From the NCBI GenBank assembly GCA_030609785.1, contig JAUWTC010000135.1, positions 1 through 6,958 on the forward strand: DNA of 6,958 nucleotides, in the 5' to 3' direction. Positions 1-6,462 of the stretch are shown one piece after another. Position numbers and translations under genes: made by a program. The notes below the pieces were generated by a model that did no database searches, was not told where the DNA came from, and saw only the letters and a list, made by a program, of their open reading frames with translations. Numbering within the stretch: position 1 is the stretch's first letter; every line of letters begins with the position of its first letter. Source of the DNA: Holophagae bacterium (GTDB lineage Bacteria > Acidobacteriota > Thermoanaerobaculia > Thermoanaerobaculales > Sulfomarinibacteraceae).

Positions 1-1064
1 AAGGCGCCTTCACCTATCTCACCAAGCCTCTTGATTACAACGAATTGGCCCTGATGTGCCGTCGGGCGGCAGAGATGCACCAGCTGCGCTGTCGTCTCGA
101 CCTTGCCGACAGCCTGGAGTTGGGGCATGGCCTGGTGGGTGAGGCGCCGGCTATCCGCCAGTTGCGCAAGTTGATCACCGAGGTGGCCTCGACCGACGTC
201 ACGATCCTGGTCCGGGGTGAGACCGGAACCGGCAAGGAAGTCGTCGCGCGGGCGATACATGCCGCCTCCGAGCGGTCAAAGGGTCCGTTCGTCGCCATCA
301 ACTGTTCGGCCATCCCCGAGAATCTTCTGGAAGCGGAACTCTTCGGCCATGAGAGGGGGGCGTTCACCGGTGCGGACCGGAAGCGGGCCGGCCGCTTTCA
401 GACGGCGGCCGGCGGCACCTTGCTGCTCGATGAGATCGGTGATCTGCCGGCGGCCCTTCAGCCGAAGTTGTTGAGGGTCCTAGAAGAGAGAGCCGTGACG
501 CCGCTGGGGGCCGACCGGTCCCTGCCGGTCGATTTCCGACTGGTGACAGCGACGCACCAGCCGCTCGAAGAGTTGGTGGAACAGGGGGAATTTCGTCAGG
601 ATCTGTTCTACCGCCTCAATGTGGTTCCACTGGTCATTCCTCCCCTGAGGGAGCGGCGGGAGGACATCCCGCGCCTGGCCTCTCGATTTGCGGGCCGGAT
701 CGCTACCAAGCACGGCAAGTCCATCCGGAACTTGACGCCTGAACTGGTCGAATGGCTCAAGTCCCAGCCATGGGAAGGCAACGTTCGGGAGCTGGAAAAC
801 GTCATCGAACGCCTTGTGATTTTCTGCTCCGACGGTATCCTCCACCTGCCCGCGGAGGGCATCGAATCCGCGATCCTGCCGCCCTACCGTGAGGAGAAGG
901 ACCGGGTTCTGGGTCAGTTCGAGCGGCAATACCTGTCGACCGCGTTGAAACTGTCCAAAGGGCGCCTGTCCGAAGTCACTGATCGGACCGGGCTGTCGAC
1001 CCGCCAACTCTATAACCTGATGAAGAAGCACGACCTGGGGAAAGAGGATTTCTTTTTGGATTAG
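1..1064 (+). CDS. NtrC-type sigma-54 response regulator, 5' end missing
   Basis: The reading frame is open from the left edge (first whole codon at 3), so the true start lies outside the window; about 353 residues are visible. The first residues read GAFTYLTKPLDYNEL, the end of a CheY-like receiver domain. The conserved Lys-Pro is at nt 24-29; the phospho-acceptor Asp is off the window. A complete AAA+ sigma-54 activation domain follows: Walker A GETGTGKE (nt 216-239), the GAFTGA sigma-54 contact loop (nt 357-374), Walker B LLLDEIG (about nt 420-440), an FYRLN arginine-finger region and the sensor-2 segment GNVRELENV. The C-terminus (about nt 951-1037) is a Fis-type helix-turn-helix containing LSTRQLYNLM. 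Such proteins are activated by a partner histidine kinase and drive sigma-54 promoters with ATP. The kinase gene is not in the window. The stop TAG overlaps the stop of the convergent receptor gene. The target genes are unknown. Confidence 0.96.
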   Translation, partial: GAFTYLTKPLDYNELALMCRRAAEMHQLRCRLDLADSLELGHGLVGEAPAIRQLRKLITEVASTDVTILVRGETGTGKEVVARAIHAASERSKGPFVAINCSAIPENLLEAELFGHERGAFTGADRKRAGRFQTAAGGTLLLDEIGDLPAALQPKLLRVLEERAVTPLGADRSLPVDFRLVTATHQPLEELVEQGEFRQDLFYRLNVVPLVIPPLRERREDIPRLASRFAGRIATKHGKSIRNLTPELVEWLKSQPWEGNVRELENVIERLVIFCSDGILHLPAEGIESAILPPYREEKDRVLGQFERQYLSTALKLSKGRLSEVTDRTGLSTRQLYNLMKKHDLGKEDFFLD

Positions 1065-3031
1065 GAAGACACCCGCAAGCTGAGCCAGAGCCGCCGCCCA
1101 GGCAGGGGATAGCCCCACTCCTGTTCGATATCGGCATCCAGGGCGTTTTCAAGATCCAGGCGAAATTCCAGGTTCCTCCACCCTTGGCTCAGTGACAACC
1201 GTACGAGAGAATAGCTGTCGAGTTCTCTCCGCTCGTCCCAGTGGTAGTAGGTTCTCGGACCGACCCATTGCCAGGTGGCCAGGAGGTTGGTGGAATGGCC
1301 GGCGCGGTACCTCACCCGGGCTTCGGCTGTCGACTCCGGAACGTAGGGAATTTCTTGCATACCCTGTGCGGACTGCGTGAACTCGGCCGATTGCCACGTT
1401 CCTGAAAGACGGCAATCCCACCGACCCTTTCGGGCGCGGACCGAGATCTCGGAACCATAAATTTCGGCTTCGTCGTGATTCTCATAAGGGGCATGCCGAC
1501 CAATTCTGGAAATGACGTCGTTGACCTGATCAAAATAAAGCGCCGTGTCCAGTTCCAGGTTCGAATGGGGTTGCCACCGAAATCCCAGGGTGCTCCCGGT
1601 GACTCGCTCCGGCTGCAGATGAGGGCTGGGGATATCGCCGGCGAAGAGCTGCTGAATGGTGGGGAAACGAGTTTTCCGGTATATCGCCAGTGATCCCGAG
1701 AGTGTCGGCGTGATGTCATTCCTCAACTCAATCTGTGGAGACAAGACAGTGTCGGAGGATCGGCCCAGAAATCCTTCTGTGGCATTCCAACTTTCTTCGA
1801 CTCTGTGGAAATCGAGGCTGCCTCCCAGGATGAGTCTCCAGTCTGCACTGAGGTCCAAGCGGTCTTCGACAGCGGCTGACCCGATTCGGGAGGTGTAGGT
1901 TTCGACCAGGACTCGGGCCGTCGGGGTATTGCCTTCGTAGCGGCGGTGGTCATCTTCCCTGAAGTGGAGGGCGCCGGTCAGGTGGTGCGATCCGATCGTC
2001 CGTCCTGTGATGACAAATCCGCCGAGAGAGTCGTCGGCGAATGCCGACCGCAGGATGAGATCCTGGAGATCCGGGTCGGAGTACACGTCGAGAGTGTTGT
2101 CAAAAGAATGGGAGAAGATCTGAGCGCGAATGAACCGTGTGTTTCCGAGGTTCTTCTCCCATCCGACGGCCGCAGTTCCCTGCCTCCATTCAGGGAACCG
2201 GGAGAACTTGATAAAGCCGGATGGTTGAGTGGTGTGAAAAGGAACGCCTTTTTCGGCGTCGATCAGGCGAAGCGTTGCAGTGAACCGTCCAAGCTGTTCC
2301 GATTTCAAGCCGATGCGGCCCATCATGGAGAAACGCTCGAAATCTGAGTTGACTCGTGTGCCGCTGGGCTGGAATGGCGTGGACTCGAAGTCCTCGCTCA
2401 GGTCGAAACCATCGGATTGGCCGTAACTGGTCCCGAGGTACCAATCGAACGACCCTCGGGCCCCTCCAAAGCCGGCATCAGCTTCAACGGTGGAATTCTC
2501 GGTCATTCGAATGTGGCCCTCGGCACCGAGTCCCTCGACACCTTGAACGGTGACGATGTTGATGACGCCGCCCAGGGCGTTGGGACCATACACCGGTGAC
2601 GCGCCGCCGCGAGTTATGACGATTTTGGCAACGTCCGAGACGGAGATCTGTCCGAGATCAACCTGGCCGGAATAGGGATCAGCGATCGGGATGCCGTCGA
2701 TCAAAACCAGAACCTCGGACTGTTGATAACCCCTGATCCAGATCCTCTGCTCATTCCTGGCGCCGGTACTCATCGAAACGCCCGTGACATGTTCCAGGGC
2801 CTCTGCGACCGACGTGACTCCCAGGGCGGCGATCTCATCTGCCTCAAGAACCTCAACGGTTCCTGTGCCGTCGGCGGGGTTATCTGCTTCAGAGTTGACG
2901 ACCACTTCACCAACAAAATAGGGGTGATTGGATTGTGAATCGCCGGACTGGGCTGAAGCCGAAGACAATCCGAGCATGACGATGATAGCCGGTGTGAATA
3001 GAGATCGAGCCCAGAACATCCTGAGGTTCAT
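1061..3031 (-). CDS. TonB-dependent outer-membrane receptor
   Basis: A 656-residue outer-membrane active transporter that would take up a scarce ligand using TonB energy. The N-terminus is a Sec signal peptide (MNLRMFWAR, then a hydrophobic stretch) ending SASA|Q, with cleavage after about residue 27. A TonB-box-like segment GEVVVNS follows near residues 41-47. The plug domain spans about 45-162, with typical elements WIRGYQQSEVLVLIDGIP, VITRGGASPVYGPNALGG and INIVT. The rest alternates beta-strands and loops of a 22-stranded barrel, with the familiar RFPTIQQLF segment and a C-terminus around YPLPGR. Length and plug resemble the BtuB/siderophore group, but the ligand cannot be assigned. I chose the ATG at 3031 over an in-frame TTG at 3040: GAGGA (3045-3041) is 9 nt before the ATG but directly abuts the TTG. 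The gene lies about 40 nt behind the terminator of the upstream operon. The terminal residue is Ser, not the usual aromatic, which is uncommon but not disqualifying. Confidence 0.95.
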   Translation of the reverse strand: MNLRMFWARSLFTPAIIVMLGLSSASAQSGDSQSNHPYFVGEVVVNSEADNPADGTGTVEVLEADEIAALGVTSVAEALEHVTGVSMSTGARNEQRIWIRGYQQSEVLVLIDGIPIADPYSGQVDLGQISVSDVAKIVITRGGASPVYGPNALGGVINIVTVQGVEGLGAEGHIRMTENSTVEADAGFGGARGSFDWYLGTSYGQSDGFDLSEDFESTPFQPSGTRVNSDFERFSMMGRIGLKSEQLGRFTATLRLIDAEKGVPFHTTQPSGFIKFSRFPEWRQGTAAVGWEKNLGNTRFIRAQIFSHSFDNTLDVYSDPDLQDLILRSAFADDSLGGFVITGRTIGSHHLTGALHFREDDHRRYEGNTPTARVLVETYTSRIGSAAVEDRLDLSADWRLILGGSLDFHRVEESWNATEGFLGRSSDTVLSPQIELRNDITPTLSGSLAIYRKTRFPTIQQLFAGDIPSPHLQPERVTGSTLGFRWQPHSNLELDTALYFDQVNDVISRIGRHAPYENHDEAEIYGSEISVRARKGRWDCRLSGTWQSAEFTQSAQGMQEIPYVPESTAEARVRYRAGHSTNLLATWQWVGPRTYYHWDERRELDSYSLVRLSLSQGWRNLEFRLDLENALDADIEQEWGYPLPGRRLWLSLRVSS

Positions 3032-3040
3032 GGTATCCAA

Positions 3041-3045
3041 TCCTC
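3041..3045 (-). promoter_or_regulatory. Ribosome binding site of the TonB receptor
   Basis: GAGGA on the minus strand lies 9 nt before the ATG at 3031. It directly abuts the alternative TTG at 3040, so it decides for the ATG start. Confidence 0.7.
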
Positions 3046-3070
3046 AAATTTTTTGCGAGCAGATCGGTTG

Positions 3071-3096
3071 AAAAAGCCCCCCGGTTTCCCGGGGGG
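3071..3096 (-). terminator. Intrinsic terminator of the Rieske/cytochrome operon
   Basis: Read on the minus strand, the arms CCCCCCGG and CCGGGGGG form a perfect 8-bp G/C stem closed by a GAAA (GNRA) tetraloop. One C and then five T follow (complement of 3075-3071). A T-rich run also precedes the stem, but on the plus strand the hairpin is followed by TAAAAAAAG rather than T, so it should act only in the minus direction. It lies 22 nt beyond the stop of the 203-residue gene and about 40 nt before the start of the TonB receptor. It therefore ends the operon, or attenuates reading into the receptor. Confidence 0.9.
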
Positions 3097-3117
3097 TAAA
3101 AAAAGAGAAAACGAGGA

Positions 3118-3729
3118 TCAGGTTGAATTGAGAGCCTGGCGGCAAGCCGCCACGGCCTCGATCAGAGGGGCCGAATGATCGTGATCTCGATCAATCAACG
3201 CCTCGGTCAGATCGAACAGAGCGGGCAAGGCGTTCCGCAGGGCGCCAGCCTCCAATTCGACCTCCGATGGGAGGCGCAGCAGGCGGTGGTAGGCCGCGAG
3301 CAAGAGCACCAGCCGGTCACGATGGGCCTGCCCGACGCTCGAGCCGATCACGGCTGTGACCTGCTTTCGAAGCGTACGGCACCGGGTGGTCCTGTCCTGC
3401 CATCCCTGGAAGAACTCCGGTTTGAGGATGGGTAGCTCCTCCGAACTCAAGATATCCAGCATCTCGATCAGACTGAGGCGCTTTTTCTCCTCCCACCGGG
3501 CGTCACGCTCGACGTCGAAGGCGGGTTCTCCGGCTTCGAGGAAGTCCCAGAACCAATGGTCGAAGGTCTCCTGGGCCGGCCGCAAACGATGGTGGGCCAG
3601 CAATGCGACCGCATGCCACCCCCAGTTCAGCACGCCCTTGAGATCCAGCGGTCCGATGCCTCTGGCCAGTTCAGCCGGGATTCTCCCGAGGCTGTCCAGA
3701 GCGTTGTCAACCGTTGAGATTGTTGCCAT
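3118..3729 (-). CDS. Unrecognised 203-residue soluble protein, last gene of the operon
   Basis: I do not recognise a family. The protein has no signal peptide, no membrane segment and no CXXCH, so it is predicted to be cytoplasmic. Composition and periodicity suggest an all-helical fold: a Trp/His-rich N-terminal part (NWGWHAVALLAHHRL at 35-49, then FDHWFWDFLE at 56-65), a charged linker (about 66-84) and further amphipathic helices to the end (for example RLVLLLAAYHRLLRL at 139-153). Two cysteines (117, 196) are far apart and form no metal motif. GAGG (3739-3736) sits 6 nt before the ATG, supporting this start. The gene begins 41 nt after the octaheme cytochrome stop, with no terminator between, and a terminator follows it, so it is the promoter-distal gene of the operon. 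A helper role in cytochrome complex assembly or regulation is a guess from position only. A TorD-like chaperone was considered, but I see no TorD motif. Confidence 0.85.
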   Translation of the reverse strand: MATISTVDNALDSLGRIPAELARGIGPLDLKGVLNWGWHAVALLAHHRLRPAQETFDHWFWDFLEAGEPAFDVERDARWEEKKRLSLIEMLDILSSEELPILKPEFFQGWQDRTTRCRTLRKQVTAVIGSSVGQAHRDRLVLLLAAYHRLLRLPSEVELEAGALRNALPALFDLTEALIDRDHDHSAPLIEAVAACRQALNST

Positions 3730-3770
3730 ATCAGACCTCTTTCTCCTTGAGCATCGACTCGGGCCGATCG

Positions 3771-5363
3771 CTACTGGTTGTACCGTGCCTTGTACTCGGC
3801 GGCCAATGCCTGGGCCTTTTCGGGGCTGAGACCCTTGGTCCAGACGTGGTCAGGTGATGCCAGAAGGGTGTCGATCTTTGCTTTCCACTTTCGACCCATG
3901 GCGTGGCTGTGCTCTTCGGCGGCCTCCACGACCAGCGGCAAGAACTCGTTGTAGAAAGTGCCGGCGACCTCGTACATGCCGTGCCAATGGGTGTAGTCCG
4001 GCCCCATCATCGAGGCGCCGTGGCGAGCGCGGCGGCCCTCGTGATGCCACAGTTCGAAGTAGACCCAGTCCAACTCGGTCGAGAAGGGCGCGCCGGCATC
4101 GACGACACCGTCGGCCGTCAACTCGTTCATGATCGCCAACGCAGGCTTCCCGAACTTGTCGTTGTAGAGATTGACCAAATCGTCGAACTGTTGGTAGAAA
4201 TTGTCGATGAAGTGGTCGTTGTGACAGTTGCGGCAGGCCATGGTCATCGCCTTGCGACGGTCTTCCCAGGTTTTGGTCGAAGCGACGGTCCGTTCGACAT
4301 CCTTGGTGATCAACTCGAAGTTTTCGACGACCTTCTGTTGAACGACGACGACATCGCCGACGGCCGGGAGTTCCGTAGTGTGTGGATAGTCTTTCTGATA
4401 GCCGTCGGTGAAGGTCACCTGGTTGAGCTTGTGGGAGACCTTCGGCCTCAAGATCCAGCTGATGCGTTCGCCGATGTCGTGGCTGTTGCCGACTTCGACG
4501 CCTTGGGGCGTCATGTGGCCGGAAATGTGGCAGGTGGCGCAGGTCGGCGCCACTGCGTAGTCCCGACCGAGGATCCACTCTTTCTTGTCCAGGGCCATTC
4601 TGTCGACATTGGCGCGGAAGGCGATTCCATGTTTGGATTCGTTGTAGATCTCGATTTGCGGGTGGTCGGGGCCCATGTGGCACTTGCCGCAGTTGTCCGG
4701 TGAGCGGGCGATACGGACGTCGAAAGAATGCCGGGAGTGGCAGGCGTGGCATGAGCCCTGCGATCCGTCGGGGTTGAATCGGCCGATGCCGCTGTTGGGC
4801 CAGGTGTTGGAGTCGAGGACGGGCCTGTCTTCCTTGCCTGTTCGAACGATCTCGCCGTTTTCGTCGCGTTCGAAGTTGATGATTGTGCCGTGGCACTGCC
4901 AGCAGCCGTTGATGGCGTCGGCAGGGTTGTCAGGTGTGCTTGCGGCCTCGATCGCCAAAACATTGTCGAGACTCATGATGATCTCACCCGCACGAGCGTG
5001 GTGGGAGCGTGAGAACTCCTCGAACTCGCGGACGTGGCATTCGGAACAGTCCTTGGGCGTCACGAGAACGGACATGAAGACCCCTTCATGGTCCCATCCG
5101 TCGATGTCGCCTTTCTCGGCGCTGTGGCAATCGACGCAGCCGACGCCGTAAATCGCGTGCTGCGAGTGCTCCCACTCCATGACGAGAGCGGGGTTGTCGG
5201 TGCGGTGACAGTCGACGCAGCCTTTGTTGATTTTGGTAACGACGGGTTCGAGTCCTTCTTCAATGCGGTGCCGTTTTGATTCCTGGAAAGCCACCACCAA
5301 GAGGGCGGCGAGAAACAGGAATGAGAGGCCCGCGACGATCCAGCGTTTCATGTTCAGTGTCAT
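3771..5363 (-). CDS. Membrane-anchored octaheme cytochrome c, hydroxylamine oxidoreductase (HAO) family
   Basis: A 530-residue protein with exactly eight CXXCH haem c sites, at residues 49-53, 76-80, 106-110, 154-158, 205-209, 225-229, 275-279 and 377-381. There is no CXXCK, which argues against NrfA and octaheme nitrite reductases of the Lys-ligated type. HAO-family signatures are present: NSHDIGERISWILRP (293-307) and the C-terminal block from FELWHHEGRR (436-445) through GASMMGPDYTHWHG (449-462). In HAO the fourth haem is the catalytic P460 site, which would be CWQCH at 154-158 here. Residues 8-26 form one hydrophobic helix after MKR with no clear signal-peptidase site, so the protein is probably anchored with its haems in the periplasm; classical HAO is soluble. 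GGAGG (5375-5371) lies 7 nt before the ATG. Position directly after Rieske and cytochrome b suggests it replaces cytochrome c1/f. The reaction is unassigned: hydroxylamine oxidation, or reduction of nitrite, NO or hydroxylamine. A cross-linking Tyr (457, 464 or 471 are candidates) needs alignment. Confidence 0.93.
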   Translation of the reverse strand: MTLNMKRWIVAGLSFLFLAALLVVAFQESKRHRIEEGLEPVVTKINKGCVDCHRTDNPALVMEWEHSQHAIYGVGCVDCHSAEKGDIDGWDHEGVFMSVLVTPKDCSECHVREFEEFSRSHHARAGEIIMSLDNVLAIEAASTPDNPADAINGCWQCHGTIINFERDENGEIVRTGKEDRPVLDSNTWPNSGIGRFNPDGSQGSCHACHSRHSFDVRIARSPDNCGKCHMGPDHPQIEIYNESKHGIAFRANVDRMALDKKEWILGRDYAVAPTCATCHISGHMTPQGVEVGNSHDIGERISWILRPKVSHKLNQVTFTDGYQKDYPHTTELPAVGDVVVVQQKVVENFELITKDVERTVASTKTWEDRRKAMTMACRNCHNDHFIDNFYQQFDDLVNLYNDKFGKPALAIMNELTADGVVDAGAPFSTELDWVYFELWHHEGRRARHGASMMGPDYTHWHGMYEVAGTFYNEFLPLVVEAAEEHSHAMGRKWKAKIDTLLASPDHVWTKGLSPEKAQALAAEYKARYNQ

Positions 5364-5376
5364 TCTCTCTCCTCCA

Positions 5377-6462
5377 CTAATGTGCTGCGACGGCTTCCCA
5401 AACGGTCAAGCCGAGAAATGCGAGAAATGCGATGGTTCCGATCAAGACAACGATACGGTCGCTCTTGTTGCCCAGCCTTTTTTCGATCCAACCGTCGATG
5501 AACGGCCAGAAGAAGAGCACGCCGCCGAGCGCGCCTGTCAACGCGACGCTCATCTTGAGTGTGGTCAGCTTGAGCATTCGGTAGTTAAAGTAGAAGTACC
5601 ACTCCGGCTTGATGTGTGCCGGAGTCGTCGTGGGATCGGCCTGGGCGCCGAGGTCGGCGGGGAAGATCAGGGCCAGAATGGTCAGGAGGTACATCAGAAG
5701 CACGCCGACCAGGATTTCCATTGTCACGTGTTCCGGCCAGAATCGGAAGAAACGATTCTCGTCGGTAATGACTTCGCCCTCGAATTGAAGCTCGGTGACG
5801 CCGTGCAGCCGGATGATCATCACATGTATGCCCAGAAGGATGAACGCGATGACCGGGAGAATGGCGACGTGGAGCATGAAAAAACGGGTCAGGGTCTGTT
5901 CGCCAACCTCCGGCCCTCCCCTGAGGAAGTCGCCGACCCAGGGTCCGATGACCGGTAGCGCACCGGCGAGATTGCAGCCGACGGTGGCGCCCCAGAAACT
6001 CAGCTGTTCATAGACCAGCGAGTAGCCGGTGAAGCCGAAGGTCAGGGTCAGGCCCAAAAGCATGACGCCGACCATCCAGTTGAGTTGCCGCGGGTTGCGG
6101 TAGGCCCGGGTGAAGAAAACTCGCAGCATGTGGAGAAACACAGCGACGATCATGAAGTTCGAGGACCACATGTGGATCGACCGGATGAACCAGCCGTAGC
6201 GGACGCTGTGGGTGATCGTCTCGACACTGGCGTAGGCGTGGTCCGGCGAGGGCACATAGTAGAAGGTCAGCATGATGCCGGTGATGACCTGCACGATGAA
6301 CAGGACCATCGCAGTGCCGCCGAGGCAGAACCACCATTTCTTCAGGTGGTAGGGGACCGGCTCCGCCCCTGCGTGCCGGAGGAGTTCCCAATCCATAGGA
6401 AAGAGTTCGTTGGCTCGTTCAGCCAGGCCGCTGAACTTCGAAGAGGAGTTGGAGCTGCTCAT
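5377..6462 (-). CDS. Cytochrome b of a b6f-like complex (b6 and subunit IV fused)
   Basis: A 361-residue integral membrane subunit that oxidises quinol and moves electrons across the membrane through two b haems. About seven membrane helices are visible: four in the b6-like part (near 47-69, 92-117, 128-150, 192-218) and three in the subunit-IV-like part (248-268, 303-321, 335-356). Haem ligands are H97/H111 and H198/H213, with 13 and 14 residues between partners. From memory, these match b6 His86, 100, 187 and 202 at a constant offset of 11. Cys46 in FCLGG matches b6 Cys35, which binds haem cn (ci), at the same offset. The quinol-site motif is KPEWYF (285-290), corresponding to PEWY. In most b6f complexes b6 and subunit IV are separate; here they are one chain but with seven, not eight, helices. 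The start overlaps the Rieske stop in ATGA, with GAGGAGG (6474-6468) 5 nt upstream, implying translational coupling. Confidence 0.96.
   Translation of the reverse strand: MSSSNSSSKFSGLAERANELFPMDWELLRHAGAEPVPYHLKKWWFCLGGTAMVLFIVQVITGIMLTFYYVPSPDHAYASVETITHSVRYGWFIRSIHMWSSNFMIVAVFLHMLRVFFTRAYRNPRQLNWMVGVMLLGLTLTFGFTGYSLVYEQLSFWGATVGCNLAGALPVIGPWVGDFLRGGPEVGEQTLTRFFMLHVAILPVIAFILLGIHVMIIRLHGVTELQFEGEVITDENRFFRFWPEHVTMEILVGVLLMYLLTILALIFPADLGAQADPTTTPAHIKPEWYFYFNYRMLKLTTLKMSVALTGALGGVLFFWPFIDGWIEKRLGNKSDRIVVLIGTIAFLAFLGLTVWEAVAAH
6459..6462 (-). promoter_or_regulatory. ATGA stop/start overlap between Rieske and cytochrome b
   Basis: The ATG of cytochrome b (6462-6460) and the TGA of the Rieske gene (6461-6459) share bases. 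The cytochrome b Shine-Dalgarno sequence (6474-6468) lies inside the last Rieske codons. This arrangement usually couples translation and fits equimolar subunits of one complex. Confidence 0.85.

Noticed and set aside
480..1118. A minus-strand open frame (212 codons) opposite the sigma-54 regulator
   Set aside because: It is antisense to the intact AAA+ and helix-turn-helix domains; no motif, and its start would fall within the regulator.
3071..3097. Bidirectional terminator
   Set aside because: On the plus strand the hairpin is followed by TAAAAAAAG rather than a T-run, and no plus-strand gene leads into it.
3032..3117. A sigma-54 promoter that would tie the NtrC-type regulator to the TonB receptor
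   Set aside because: No TGGCAC-N5-TTGC-like element is visible on the minus strand before the receptor start.
3903..4703. A long plus-strand open frame (266 codons) inside the octaheme gene
   Set aside because: It lies antisense to a clear eight-haem cytochrome, has low-complexity Val/Asp-rich translation with no recognisable motif, and is explained by codon bias of the real gene.
3771..5363. Octaheme nitrite reductase or NrfA identity for the multihaem protein
   Set aside because: All eight sites are CXXCH and no CXXCK Lys-ligated haem is present; the C-terminal motifs are of the HAO type.
5224..5958. A plus-strand open frame (244 codons) spanning the cytochrome b and octaheme junction
   Set aside because: It crosses two confident minus-strand genes and their ribosome binding site. 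The translation is charged low-complexity sequence without a domain.
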